Shown here in pieces: positions 33,700-46,496 of a stretch of 64,000 nucleotides of DNA. The first letter of the stretch is position 1, and every line of letters starts with the position of its first letter. The DNA lies in the NCBI GenBank assembly GCA_947683425.1, contig CANTUQ010000076.1, positions 3,782,001 through 3,846,000 of the forward strand. The letters run 5' to 3'. The stretch is from Excoecaria cochinchinensis. Lineage: Eukaryota; Streptophyta; Magnoliopsida; Malpighiales; Euphorbiaceae. The notes beneath the pieces were generated by a model. It had not been told where the DNA came from. It ran no database searches and saw nothing but the letters and a program-made list of their open reading frames with translations. The translations under genes and the position numbers were made by a program.

Positions 33700-34400
33700 T
33701 GTAAATGTCGCATTCTCTAGATAGTTCATAATGTCATGATACCAAAGCTTCCCATCTACCACTTCTACCTCCATAACTGATTTGGATTCGAAGCTAGGTC
33801 TTTCGGAGCTATAGATCAAAACTGGCTTCATTACCACTCCTTCAGGGTTGTCCCACATTGATACTAACGTGGCGAGCGCATCGGCTAACTGATTCTCATC
33901 CCTTGGAACGAAATGGAATGTACATACTTTAAACTGACTGCTTAGGCCCCTCAAACGCTGGATATATGGCATTAGCCTCTCTTCTTTCACAGCCCATTCA
34001 CCTCGAATTTGATTGACCACCAGGGAGGAATCACTGAACACTTCCACATTCTTTGCTCCTAAGGCTATTAAGGCCTCCAATCCAAAAATACACGCTTCAT
34101 ACTCAGTTCGTTATTGGTAGCCTTGAATCTCAACTTCTTCGCCAAGGGAAGCTTCTCATCGTCCGAAGTTGTCAAAATGGCTCCTACTCCTGCCCCTTTG
34201 CTGTTTACGGCTCCATCAAAGTGCAATTTCCAACCCTGAACTCCGATGGCGGTCACATCCTCATCTGGAAAGTTAAACTCGTATGAGTCTCCTTGGATCG
34301 GGTGTTCTGCTAGAAACTCCGCCACTACACGTCCCTTGATGGTCTTCTGAGTAACATACTCTATATCGAATTCTTGAAGTAACAACAACCACCTACCCAT
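33700..34400 (-). pseudogene. Tat1 archaeal-type RNase H (second RNase H)
   Basis: 'WKLHFDGAVNSKGAG' (first Asp, near 34225), 'NNE' then 'EYEACIFGL', 'VEVFSDSSLVVNQIRGEW' (Asp, near 34040) and 'FVPRDENQLADALATL' (Asp, near 33880) are the marks of the extra RNase H carried by the Tat lineage. A single missing base near 34108 splits the gene into two frames (34400-34068 and 34080-33418). The second frame continues into the integrase zinc region. Confidence 0.9.
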
Positions 34401-34424
34401 TTTCCCAAGTAAGGACGGGGCCTC

Positions 34425-36266
34425 TTACAAGTACCTCAGGGAATTGTGCTTCGCGACTGCCTGTACCTTGTAGGCATGAAAGTAATGTCGTAATTTCTTA
34501 GAAGCCCAGATTACTGCAAGGCAAATCTTTTCTACTTCTGTGTATTTGACCTCATAGGCCAAGAATTTCTTGCTGAGGTAATAGACAGCAAATTCCACTC
34601 CAAATTCATCCTCTTGGGCCACTATAGCACCTACGGAACTGTCTTCTATGGCCAGGTATAGGATCAGTGGCTTGTCTGGCCGTGGCGGTCTCAATACCGG
34701 TGGATTCAATAAGTATTCTTTGACAGTATCAAAAGCCTTCTGACAACTCTCGTTCCACACTACTGGTTGGTCTTTTCTGAGTAATTTGAAGATCGGTTCA
34801 CAGATCGAAGTAAGCTTAGCGATAAACGTACTGATGTATTGCAACCTGCCCAGAAAGCTTCTTACATCCTTCTCCTTCTGCGGTATCGGCATTTCCCTGA
34901 TGGCCTTAACCTTATCCGGGTCAATCTCAATTCCCCTTTTACTAACTATGTGCCCCAGGAGCTTCCCTGAGGTAACACCAAAGATACACTTTTTAGGATT
35001 TAACCACAGGTTGTACTTATCTATCCTTCGGAAGAACTTTTCTAAGGCTTCAAAATGACCTTCTCTAGTGGCTGACTTGATCATCATGTCGTCCACGTAT
35101 ACCTCCACCTCTTTATGGATCAAGTCATCCAGTATTTTTGTTGCCATCCTCTGATAAGTGGCTCCTGCATTTTTCAGGCCAAAAGGCATTACCCGATAAG
35201 CATAAGTCCCCCATTCCGTGATGAATGCTGTCTTAATTCGGTCAATTATTTTATTGAGAATTTGATTGTAGCCCACATAACCATCTCCAAAGCTATACAT
35301 CTCGCAAGCAGCGACGCTGTCTATCAGCACGTCTATATGGGGCAATGGAAAGTCATCTTTTGGACAGGCCTTATTCAAGTCCCGATAATCCACGCATACC
35401 CTTACTTTGCCATTCTTTTTGGCTACGGGGACAACATTGGCCAACCAAGTCGGATATTGCACCTCAACTAGAAACTTGGCTTTAATTTGCTAGCAAATCT
35501 CCTCTTTCACTTTCTCCGCCCATTCCGGTCTAAGCCTTCTCAACTTCTGCTTAACAGGTTTATGGTCTCGATAGGTGGGAATAGCATGCTCCGCAACCTC
35601 CCGATCGATTCCTGGCATATCTTCGTAGGTCCAGGCAAAGACTTTTTCACACTTTTTTAAGATTCTCTCAAATTTTTCTCGCTCTTCAGGAGTTATATTT
35701 GATGCTATCAAAATTTCTTTTGGGTTTTCTATGGTTCCAAGATTAAATGGAGTAGCATCAGTTGAATCAATAACAAATATCGATGGATGATCAAGATCAT
35801 GCATAGTGAAATCATCGGAAACATCACACAAGTAAGCAAAATCATTCAATTTATTAATAAGATTGAAATTGTCATTAACATCATTGAAAAGTTCTGGAGC
35901 AAAAAGAAAATCTAAACTATCCTCCTCTTCCTCCTTTGCTGGCGTATCTGCCGCGGTCGATGGTCCTACATCACTTCGGCTCTTCAAATGCTCCTCGATC
36001 AACTCCTGCATGGTTTCCTCTACCTTCGCCTTCCCTTTCAGCTGGGCGGCTACCATTTTCTCATTCATCGCTTCTTCAGGCATCTCACTGTCCCAAATTG
36101 TCTTACTGGTCATGATTTCTTCATCCCAAAAGCCCTCTGCTGGCTTGATCGATCCAATGTCCCAGTCATAGACATCATTAAAAACCTCGAACCCTGGCAC
36201 AATTCTTCCATCCAACCACTGTGGTTCCTCTTCCCCTGTATAGGCACATGCTGCATTTGCTGGCAC
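34425..36266 (-). pseudogene. Tat1 reverse transcriptase and first RNase H
   Basis: The frame from 36266 starts with an acidic linker ('EEEEDSLDFLFAPELFND'), then 'PEEREKFERILKKCEKVFAW' leading into the polymerase. A TAG at 35490 interrupts, and the frame goes on from 35462: 'RVCVDYRDLNKACPKDDFPLP', 'AFITEWGTYAYRVMPFGLKNA' and the catalytic 'VYVDDMMIKS' (near 35083-35100). RNase H then has 'ILYLAIEDSSVGAIVAQED' and ends at a TAG (34425) after 'AKHNSLRYL', where Asp-His is usual; the residue before His is Lys rather than Asp, so this RNase H is probably inactive. Confidence 0.9.
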
Positions 36267-37111
36267 AAAAGTCTTCCAGATATGAGAAATTTCGATTTTT
36301 GACTTCTCACCCCTCTCTCAACACCTGTGTATCCTAGGCCCCTTCTATCCTTTTGGCCCTTGGTGGTAACAGCTGTTGGCATCCCCTGAGAATTCTTGCC
36401 CAGTCCTGCGCTAGGGAGGAATGACATCTTTTTCATCATATTCAATACCTGGGGGCTTTCTTCCTTCTGCTCTTTTTCGCCTATCATGGCAACATGAAAC
36501 CCATTAAACGGCTGCCTAGCTATCTCCAGCACTGAAACTTGATTCTCCCGTGCAGCCTTTATAGTCACAATCTGGCCTTCGTGAGGTATCTTTACCATCT
36601 GGTGCAGTGTAGAGGGGACTCCTCCCAACTTATGAAACCATGGTCTGCCTAGCAAAGCTGAGAAATTGGCGAGTATAGGCAGCACCACAAACTCCACTTC
36701 TGACTCTACCGGTCCCGTCTTCACCACTGCTGTGAATGTCCCTGAAGCCTGCCTACGTGAGTTGTCATATGTCATGATGGTAAGATCAGATTTTGCCAAC
36801 ATATCCTCTGTTACCCCAAAAGCTGCCATTGCTACCGTGGGCACACATTTATCGAAGAACCATCATCTACCATTATACATGCGGTGTACTTTTGGTTAAT
36901 CTACGCCCTTATATACAGAGGGCGATTATGATTGCGGCCTTCTGCTGGCAAATCAGCATTGGTAAAAATAACATTTTCCCCCGATCCTCCTTTCACTACA
37001 TCCAGAAGTTCCGTAGGCGAGATGGTTTTTGCCACAGTTACTTCGCACAAAGCTTCTACCACCTTTTGTCTATGTGATGGTGACTTATCTCAGAAGATCC
37101 CATATTGAAAT
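36110..37111 (-). pseudogene. Tat1 aspartic protease and G-patch-like region
   Basis: After the gag stop, the pre-protease segment 'VKGGSGENVIFTNADLP' is readable, then the catalytic 'VDDGSSINVCP' near 36848-36880. A frame change just after it leads into the 36844-36110 frame with 'AAFGVTEDML', 'VVLPILANFSALLGRPWF' and a G-patch-like 'GLGKNSQGMP' (near 36420-36390). Another frameshift near 36290 passes to the 36266 frame. The protease would cut the polyprotein. Confidence 0.85.
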
Positions 37112-39019
37112 CTAAGCCGGCGTCTTTTTTAGTTGCTTAACAATTGGATCTTCTTCCGGCTCCTTTCCCCTTCTGCCCTCAACCGGCTCTTGGGACTTCT
37201 CAACTTCCGGGGCTACTCTTCCACTCCGGGTCACGGCTCCCACTTCCCTCCTCTTTGGCTCTTCTCCTTCCTCCTCCGAACCCCATAGGTCATAAAATAC
37301 TTCAGAATCATCATTTTCAGTTCCACTATCATCAGTGGACCAGCAATCGATCACTGCAGCGAGAAGCCCTTCTTCACTCCCCTCATAGAGGTTTGTGACA
37401 GCAGTGTGGATATCATTGCCGTATAACTCCTTCAACACAAAGTTCTCGAGTAAACTGGACCCGATCATATTCACTGGCGGAGGCATGTTATTATACCCAG
37501 CTTTCTTTTGACCCCCTCTCTTCTTTGGGTCTGTGATCTGCTTTGAGTCAATCAAATCCTGAATTGCGTGCCTCAAAGTCCTGCAGTTATCGGTTGTATG
37601 TCCAGTGTGCTGATGATATGTACAATACTCCTCATCCTTATGCCCTGGCGTGCCTTGAGCTTTAGCAAGTCTGGGTGGCAAAAGCTGCAGCTTACCTTCC
37701 TTCATCAGTCTTCTCAGCACCCATGATAAAGACCTCCCAAGGTTGGAAAAATGCCTCAGGGTAGCGTTCGCAGCTGACACCTCAGCAGTCTTTCTTGTAC
37801 CACTTGCGGAACCTGATGGTCTACTGGCCCCCTGGCTAGTGCTACCCCTCTTGGGATAGTTCTCATTACCTGCTTTCCTAACAAGGTACTCTCCCTCGGC
37901 CTCAATGGCGATGTCCTTCTGCAACTCCCAATCCTTCAGTCCTTTCATCCTTAATCCCTCTCTTAAATACGGGCTCGCATTTTTAATGAATAGTCGTATT
38001 TGATCCTGAGTATCTGGTTTCCTCTTCATTTCCATCACCCGATTCCTCCATCGGGTTAGATACTCGTGGAAGGACTCACCCCCCTTCTGCTGTAATAACT
38101 CCAGGTCCTTCAAGGTTACCTCCATCCTTGTACTGCAGTCGTATTGCTTCAAAAACTCCTCCGTTAATAAATCCCAGTCATCTTTAGTTCGGCGATCGAG
38201 CCTGTGGTACCAATCCACTGCCGGGCCCGTCAAGCTCAAGCGAAAGTACTCAATCTTCTGTTTTTTCGTTAAAGTGGTGCCCTTCATCACCAGCGAATAC
38301 TGCTTTATATGTGCTAGGGGATCAGAAGTACTGTCAAATTTCGGCACATCTGGAATTTTAAAGTTCATTGGGACTAGATTCTCTCCTTCTAACTCCTTCT
38401 CCTCAAGGTTCACTCCTCGGCCCTTCGCCAACATTCTCGTCATAGCTTCAAATTTCTCTTCCATCTTCCTCCAGATGGCCTCTTCAATTTGATGGGCTTT
38501 CCCTTTCTCAGACATACGTTCCTCGTATTCTTCGTCTTCCCAATCATCATCCAGCCTTGTGACAGATCTTCCCCTCTGTGCCCCCGAAGTAGTAGCTCTT
38601 AGGTTAACAAGTGGGGGGCGAGTTTCCTCTTGTGGGTCCTCTCTGACCTCCTCCCTTTCATTATTTCTCATAGGAGGAGGTTGTGGGTTCTACGGGGCCG
38701 CTTGCTGACACATTACGGCTATCATTTCCATCATCCGGTTCTCAAATTCTTCCAACCTTCGGCCCATTTCCTCTGCTATCATTGCCCTGGTGGCCTCTGC
38801 TCCTCTCGGTGAGTTTGCCATTTCTTCGGGTACAAAAAACTGATCTGAAGTAACGTAACTGGTTTCAAAAGAAGTGTCCGGATACTCTACCCTTTCCGGT
38901 AACTCAAAGAACGGATTTCTGCGTAGGCGCCCCCGAGACCCTCTTGTCCACCTAGGCGAATCTATGATGGCTGAAAAACACAAGGGGTCAGGATGATGCA
39001 TGATCGTGCTATGCAACAC
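37112..39019 (-). pseudogene. Tat1 gag, one nonsense codon
   Basis: ATG 39019 gives 109 residues to a TAG at 38690-38692, then the same frame continues as 519 residues to 37112; a CAG-to-TAG change would explain the stop. The capsid domain has 'FDSTSDPLAHIKQYSLVMKG', 'GPAVDWYHRLD' and 'FHEYLTRWRNRVMEM'. A Cys-His cluster 'YCTYHQHTGHTTDNC' (near 37625-37580) replaces the usual knuckle, as in other Tat gags. The start is uncertain, since upstream sequence also reads in a second frame similar to Tat2 (49626 on). Confidence 0.9.
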
Positions 39020-39715
39020 TCACAAGCCACATGCAAGCACATAGGTCCTTCCAACCTTATTACTCCCACACACGAGGTCATAGTCTCTTTCCTAGGTGGG
39101 ATTGGCCCATGGGTCATCTGGGGACCCGATGAACACATATGGTGCACGGTGAAAATCCGACAGCATAACCTCTCCTAACTAATGCACAGGTGGATGGGTT
39201 ATGATCATTATGTATCTAGGCAATCCGAATAAGTCATCTTGGGCCTATCGGGGCATGAAAGCCTTTGATTAGGTGAACAGTCAAACTATCTGGGCTTGTC
39301 CAATACATAATGATCCATACAGCAGGCATAGTATTAAGGTTCATACCACTTAGGAGAAGTAACTATTTCCACTACATGAGCTTTAGTCAAAGGGTGGTGT
39401 TACTTTAGGGCTACCCAAGCATGGTCCCTGCCGACGGGTCTAGCTCATCACGAGCGTAACGACCGATCGGGTCTCTATTTAATATACCATGACGGTACGA
39501 GGCTCGGGCTGGTGATTATCCTTAACACTTCCCTAAATTGAGTGAAAATAGGGTCATGCTTCGGGAACGCAACGGGGCTAAAAGAGGGACCAAACTAGCA
39601 TATATCTAAGGCTCTAATGCGATGCAATGCAGTTTTTAAAGAAGGTGAAATTTTTAAACTAAAACTCTATTATAATTTTTAATCAAGGTACATTCGAATC
39701 AAAGTCTCGAGTATG
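39020..39715 (-). other. Tat1 5' leader
   Basis: About 700 bp between primer site and gag, conserved with the Tat2 leader (48996-49700), including the phrases 'GACCCGATCGGTCG' and 'GGGACCATGCTTGGG'. It probably carries packaging and translation signals; no ORF is supported. Confidence 0.65.
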
Positions 39716-39733
39716 TCCCCAGTGGAGTCGCCA
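39716..39733 (-). other. Primer-binding site of Tat1
   Basis: Minus strand TGGCGACTCCACTGGGGA, one base inside the 5' LTR. The identical site is in Tat2 at 48978. From memory this type is assigned to an arginine tRNA in Tat/Ogre elements; I did not check it against a tRNA set. Confidence 0.85.
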
Positions 39734-39734
39734 C

Positions 39735-41818
39735 TGTGACGCGCGCTGAACCTCGCGGCCACCCGAAAGCCCGCTTTAGGGCGATCAGGAGAGGTTCATA
39801 AAAACTTGTAAGGTATTTACAAGCTGCGTCTAGTTTGGGCAACAATGAGGTTTCTTGGAGTCGCCACCCAATAGAACATTGGGAAGGGTCGTCTAGCCTC
39901 AGCGAGCCTAAGACGGCACATACATATCCATCTTAGGCAAGCCAGAGAGATTTTGGAGGCCTCAACCTCTACCCCCTAGAGCCTAGGATTGTACATTTAA
40001 GCCTTTTGGTGGGACTCAAGAGGTGTCTTGGAAGTCCTAGGCCTCTCGCCTCACTGAGCCCCAAAGAACAGAGTGAGTTCGGGACTTCTCATTTATTTGT
40101 ACCTTGATTAAAATTATAAATAAGTTTTGAATTTTATTATTTCACCATCTTTCCACACGATGCATTTTAATTAAAGGCGCAATCATTCACGTCAAAAGCG
40201 GTAAATGGAAATAAAAATCAAAATAAGGCATTTAAAAATATATTACAATAACACTAGGAGCGGAATACAACTCTCATTTGTAAAAGTGCAATACATGCAT
40301 AAAACGGGGTATTCATTGGAATGAGGACATTGGTCCTACCATGCATATTTTATTACAAAAATGATTTTTCATGAAGCATCAATTTTATTGGCTAAAACGG
40401 GACATTGGTCCACAACTTCCGAGAAAATCCCAAAGTTAATTGTTAGAAAGCTTTTGGCCTTTTTTCTTGAACGACATTAAAATCATTTTCATAATAACAT
40501 GAATGAAAGGTAAGGGTAAAGAAAGAATCCGAATGGAAGTCCTCAGACTGGCGCAACCACCATCTTTCAGAACTCCAACTCCAAATGGTTAGAAAATAAC
40601 TCATAAGGATAAACACGTTAGCATCAAAAGCGTGAATAAAAATAAAAATAAAAGGACGAGAAACTCTAACAGAAATAAGTTGAAAGATGAAATTTATAAA
40701 TTAAAAACATGAGAGTTTGCCTAGGGACGGCCTCCTGTACTGTGCCAGCGGCCGTCCCTAGTATGGCGAAACAAGTAAAAAAGAAAAACTTTCAGTTCTT
40801 TTGTAAAAGATTATAAAATAGAATAATAAAATATAAAAAAAAATTAATGTAAATCAAATCAAATTATACAAATATTAGTCCAGAATGTTTACCCTCGGAT
40901 TTTACCTTTTAAGGCGAGTGTCGAATGATTTAAGTCCCCGTATACGCAAGGATCAAATAAAAGACAGATCAGAGAAAGAAAATTTATGTTGTTCTTTCCT
41001 TGAAAATTTGATAGCAATCGAGTGTCCGAATTAGCTGTATTGATGGAAACGAATGAATTTCGTTACGTCAAATTGGCTTAATTCGCAAGAAAAATTTGAA
41101 GAAACCAATTAATTGGAAGAAATTTTATCAAATAAAATTCTGCAAATGAACAGAGATTTTATGAACTTTTGAGTAAATTGCTCACAAAAACCTTTTCTAA
41201 AAAACAATCTCTCGAAAAAAATTAATAACTTTTCTCCAAAGAATTTTTCTTATCAAAGATTTTCACTTTTCTCACCAAAATTCTCAAAACTTCTAACCCC
41301 TAAAACTGAAATTTGATCCCCTATTTATAGGATTTTAGGAGATAATTCAGATAAGCCTCAACCCAAAGTTTGAATTTTAAAAGGACTTTAAAATTCAAAT
41401 TTTTAATAAATCTTATCCCCATTTTGAAAGAAAAGAGATTAAATTTTATCCAATCCGGAGTGATCTGGTCAGTTAACGTACCGACGGCCGTCCCTACTAA
41501 GGGCACATGCGGGAAACCGACTACAGACGGGGAGCGGCACTAGGGACAGGCATCCCTATACCGCCACGTGTCCGTCCCCACTACGCCTAGGGACGGGCGC
41601 CCCAACACAGACGGGTATCCCATCTGTGAAGCAAAACTCCCAATTTGAACCAAAATTTATCAAACTCTTTCAAATCTCCATGCTATAGAAAAAGATTTTA
41701 ATCCTCGCGAAACATAAAAGACGAAAACCTCCAAATTTCACCCATTTATTCGAAAACCGACGTTGATCTCTTCATCGGGTAACTCTGACCTGAACTGCCT
41801 CAAGACCCGATGTCTACA
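39735..41818 (-). repeat. Tat1 5' LTR
   Basis: 2084 bp. Features match the 3' LTR: hairpin 40721-40761, TATA at 41321-41329 and GACGGG array at about 41476-41625. It lacks two 22-bp blocks of the sister array and differs by scattered substitutions. Confidence 0.93.
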
Positions 41819-41823
41819 ATCAC
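41819..41823. repeat. Target-site duplication ATCAC of Tat1 (right)
   Basis: Matches 24509-24513. Confidence 0.95.
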
Positions 41824-43194
41824 TATTTTTTCACTCGTTTGCATTTATTCACAATTATCACTCTTATTTACTTAATGGCATCTAAATTGCCATGTAGTTC
41901 TCAAACTTTCATTTTAGTCCTTATTAGCTTATCACTGCATTCATTTAATCACATATCACCATATTTTTCCATTCTCACACTAACACTATTCTTTGTACAC
42001 TTCTCTACATTTGACGTATAAATTTACGTTTTAGTCCCTAACTTATTACTTTCATAATCATTTTACATATTAGTTCATATTACATCTTTACATTGCATTT
42101 AAATTCACTAATTATTCACTTTATCATTCTTATTCATTTAACCTATCATTTCATATATAAATTACCGTTTAGTCCTTATTTTATTAATTTCAGAACAAAT
42201 TACATTTTTGCCTTTCTTTTGACGTTATTTAAGGAAATGCCACTAGTTCACTTATTTTTCCCATTTAATTCACTGTTTGGCTCATAAATTACATATTAGT
42301 CCTTACGTTGTAATTTTCACGTCAAATTACATTTTAGTCCCTCAACTTTGGATTCTTTACATATTTGTCATTTTAATTTCACTTTTCATTTACATGTCAA
42401 TTATTAGTCTACTTTTACACTTAATTACAGTTTTACTCCTACTTTTGCTAAATCATATTTTAATCCTTCATGTAACATTTACTTATAATTTTGTCATTTA
42501 CTTATTACATTTTTACGTTTATTCACTTCTTAGCTTATAACTTGCCAATTAGTCTCACGACTAATTGTCTTTGCGGTGAATTACGTTTTGGTCCTTAGAC
42601 TTTCTATCTTCTTTCATGTAAGTTCTTTTTCATTTAAATTTTGATGTTCACTTTACTTGTTACATTTCCAGGTCATTTTTACTATTATGACCCGTTTGGC
42701 TTATACTTTGGGATAATTTACCATTTTGACCCTAAACTTTTACTTTCTTTCCTTTATGTCCTTTTTCATATAACTTCTTATTTTCATGTTACTTTTCACA
42801 TTTTCATGTCATTTTACTTTTGACAGAATCATATCATTTTACGATTCTGCTTGTTACACTTAGGCTTTTTACCTTATGCTTTTATTCATTATACGTTTTA
42901 CATATTATGTCATGTGATCTTATGACTTTACATGTTATAATTCCTCATTATGCTTTTACATATTATGTCATATTACATCATGTCGTGTGACATTATTCCT
43001 TTACATGTTATACTTTTCATATGATGCTTTTACATATTACACTTTTACTTGTTAGGCTTTTTTACTTTATATCATATTACTTTTTATCAATTTACACTTT
43101 ATCACTTTCCTTATATCATATTACATTTGATCATTTGACTTTTGCATTTTCAAATCATTTTACAATCATGTCACTTTTATGCCCCTAGTACAAT

Positions 43195-43435
43195 CCCGGC
43201 AGAAAATCTGCAAACTGGATATACGGGACATGGGCCCCAAAGTCCCACTGCAATACACTGAGGAATGACCCCGAAGGGCCACTCAAACACTTACACTGAG
43301 CGTATGACATATGACATGTAACATTTAACATATAACAAAGGCTATGGGAGACCATCGCGAATCTTGCCATAGCAAAGCAAGTCGTCATGACTTGCACCGC
43401 GGTACGGAAGTCCCTATGGCTAGCCAAACATATCC
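43195..43435 (-). other. Hairpin cluster in the 4.9-kb LTR
   Basis: GC-richer block with GCAGA-AAA-TCTGC (near 43199), a GGCCC-TTCG-GGGTC hairpin on the minus strand (near 43280), GCAAGTC-GTCAT-GACTTGC (43377-43395) and a TGGCTAGCCA palindrome beside GGATA (near 43420-43436). It is the counterpart of the hairpin and palindrome blocks of the other Tekay-type LTRs. Confidence 0.55.
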
Positions 43436-45853
43436 TGAACTAGATTAAACCGCCAGACACTCCTAAGGGCATTACTTTCCAAAAGACTTTCAAATCCACT
43501 TTTCATTATTTTAACACTTTCATTTTTCATATAACGTATTACGTATAACTTATCAATTCATTTTCATTTCAGTCACTTCATTTTCATTACTTTCACTTCA
43601 TTATCATTTCAATACCCTAATCAATCACTATTCTGATCAATTAGGCACAATTCTTGTCATATATTTATTTCACAAAATAAGTATGCTCATTCTAGTTAGT
43701 GGTTGAAAGCTCATTTCAAGCCACTCATAGTCTTTTCTTATCATTTCAATTTCAATTCACTAGTTAGTCATCAATTTTAACATTTATACACATTTCATGA
43801 ACTAATTCATTATAGTTCATCATTTCCACATTAAGCATATTATTCAAAAAATATTCATGTATATTACATAAATTCTAAATAAATTTATTGACACTTCTTT
43901 TCATATTTAATTTCATTTTAGGCCACTAATCTTTGATTATACACAAGTTACATCTTAGTATACACTAAGGGTTCATTCGGCCAAGGAAGGCACTTTATGT
44001 TATAATTTCTTTTTGTTTCATTTTAGCATTTTAATTTTCATTTTAAGGGTTCTTAATCACTCTTCTAAGCTTATACTCAAATAAGCTTACATTTAGCATA
44101 AATTTCACTTAAGTCAATCATTCTATTTTCATGTATTTCTTTTCATATAACTTTTCTTTTCACTTCTAAGTCACTCATTTATTCATTTTACACTTCATAT
44201 GACATATAAACCACATAATCTATCACAATTCCTTACTTAGCCCATTCGGTCATCTTAGGGTTTTCCCCTAAAATTTTAGTTTTCATCCATTTATCACTCA
44301 TTTCACTATATTAGGCCTCAATTCATGTGCATATACTATTTAATTTCATGCAATCACTAGGTATACCTTAAATATACTTAAGTATACCATTATGTCTAAC
44401 AATTGCACTTAATTTTCTTTCACTTTAATCACTCTAATTAGCTTAGTTACCCGCTCAATTATCACCTCAATTTCAATTATACATACAAATCACACATGAT
44501 CCCCATATAAACATAACATTAAACCCTAATTTTCCAAAGGAAATTCATGGATTAGGTAATCACAAACCTCACATCCATGCTATAGCCTTCACAAGCTCTT
44601 CAATTCTTGCCTTTGGCCCTTGAAAAGCCATTTCCCTCCATTTTCCTAAACATGGACGAAAATACACGACAAATAAACATTCATCAATTTTCTTCTTTTA
44701 TCAAATCAAACCTCATATACATACTCTAGATATCCTAGAGCACTCATATAAACCACTAAATCAAATTAAAACACTTTAAATCTCTTACCTCCTTTTTAAG
44801 ACATAATCTTTATTCCTCACTTTCCCTTGCTTTTAGTCCATCAAATGGACACTAGAGGTTGCTATGCTCTTATAGAGGGGCTGAATTAACTTTAGGATAC
44901 TTGAATTTAGCAAGAATTTGGAGCAAGAATGAAGAAATTTGAGAGAGGAAGAGAAGAGGAACAATTCGGCCAACAAGAGGAAGGAGAAAGGCAGAATAGA
45001 TAAGGTCACTCAACCAATTTTCTGTCATTTAAGTGCTTTTATAGTGGCCCAAAATGGTCCAACCAATAAAGCCCAATTACACTTTTAGGCCCAATATGCA
45101 CTCTTTCTTTGGTTTTCTCACTTCCCAACTCCAAATCATTTCAAATTCAATTTTATAATTCATATCATATAAAAACTAGGCCGTATACACAATTTTAGCC
45201 TAATCAGAGTCCATTTTTTGTTCGATTTAATAAAATCAGTTCGATTCAATAATTATCAATATTACTGAAAAATTTTCTTTTTACTATCAAAAAATTTTAC
45301 ATATCATTTAGAGCCTATCTGGAAATTTTTATCAATTTTGGACATCATTTGCTATTTTTAAAGCCTTGGTCAAACTAAGTACTATTCAAACCGAAATCAT
45401 ATCTTTTTTATGACTTTCTAAGCTTTATTCCTCATAAAAATGGCTCCATAATTCTTAGCACATATTCATTAGCTTACACTAATATTTTGGGGTCAATCGA
45501 AAATCATTACTCGGTCTAATAATTATTTACCAGTCCGGTAACCCAATTATTCAGTGTCACCAAAATTAAATTTTTCATTACCATAGGATTCTACTCATCA
45601 CTAAGAGTACAACTATATCCTCATATCAGTTTTCTGACATCCGTAGCACTTTCTACGATCCGGTCAACCCTCAATGAATCTAATTACTATTCACATCAAA
45701 ACCACTACTTTTTCTTATTTTCGACTTTTGGAGGATTATTTGACCTCGATTTTAGTGCAAATCTTAAGATCGAACTCATTGTAACTTATATTTCCTAACA
45801 GTCAAATAAAATACTAATCCCGGCTAGTCCGGTAGTGGGGCCATTACAATTTC

Positions 45854-46181
45854 TAATTAAAATTAAAAAAGAATTCCTAATTAATTTTTAATTAAAAAAA
45901 TTAAAAACACATTAAATCCTTTTAGTGGACCCGATCACCCATAGTTCCTTCAGAACTCTATTCTCTTGATGAGAACTGACATCATTAGGTATCATTTGAA
46001 CAAAAAAAGCCTTAAAACTTAGTGTCTATAGTCGGTCCAAAAATCAGGTCTAGAAGAATTCATGTCCAAAGCTCATTCACATGTTTTGGGGATATGGAAA
46101 GGATCTTTGATCTGAAAAAAGGAATATTTCTTGAGATAAATAAAAAAAATTACTAAAAAATCAAGGATAATTAGGAGGAGA
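45854..46181. other. Old AT-rich DNA, ending in a purine-rich tract
   Basis: It continues 22832-23649 after the 4.9-kb LTR. It ends AGGAGGAGA immediately before TGTAACATCCC at 46182, which could be a polypurine tract, in which case 46182 begins a 3' LTR. No ORF. Confidence 0.4.
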
Positions 46182-46254
46182 TGTAACATCCCAAAAACGG
46201 CCTAGTAGAAATTACATGTTGAATTGGATATATAAAGGGGTAATTTGGTAATTG

Positions 46255-46259
46255 GTAAG
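46255..46259. repeat. Target-site duplication GTAAG of Tat2 (left)
   Basis: Repeated at 57391-57395. Confidence 0.93.
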
Positions 46260-46496
46260 TGTAGACACCGGGTCCCGAGGTGGTCCAATATCAGAATTAC
46301 CCGATAATAAAAACGATACTTAACAGTAAAGGTATAAAAAATGATGTTCTCCTTGTCGAAAGCTCCCCTTGGTTCCCCTAAAAATTTCAACGCGGAAATT
46401 TGCATTTTGACTCTCATTTTTTTATTTCTTTTTTATTTTCTATTCTCACTTTTTATTTTTATTTTTATTTCTTTTCTTTTTATTTTTATTTTTCTT

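Larger units (their letters stand above)
24514..41818 (-). mobile_element. Tat1: Tat-lineage Ty3/gypsy element, minus strand
   Basis: 17.3 kb, with LTRs of 2114 and 2084 bp (TGTAGACA...TCACA read on the minus strand), primer-binding site, gag, protease, reverse transcriptase, RNase H, a second archaeal-type RNase H, integrase, an antisense and a sense extra ORF, a 52-bp tandem array and a polypurine tract. The second RNase H and the absence of a chromodomain place it in the Tat lineage. Coding regions carry many stops and some frameshifts. The target duplication is perfect and the LTRs are similar with small indels, so the insertion is fairly young. Confidence 0.93.
23650..45848 (-). mobile_element. 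Solo LTR of about 4.9 kb, split by Tat1
   Basis: The left piece is 23650-24513 and the right piece 41824-45848. Together, without Tat1 and one target duplication, they make about 4.89 kb. The plus-strand ends are TGTGATGCC and GGGGCCATTACA, so on the minus strand it starts TGTAATGGCCCC, like the Tekay LTRs. The flanks are ATTCC (23645-23649) and ATTTC (45849-45853), a target duplication with one mismatch. It carries a double stem-loop at 24255-24298 and a hairpin cluster at about 43195-43435. The remainder, especially 41840-43170, is AT-rich with many 'TTTAGTCC' phrases. No coding sequence. Confidence 0.75.

Noticed and set aside
43185..43427. 80-codon minus-strand ORF in a GC-richer patch
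   Set aside because: The patch is the hairpin cluster of the 4.9-kb LTR; no protein features.
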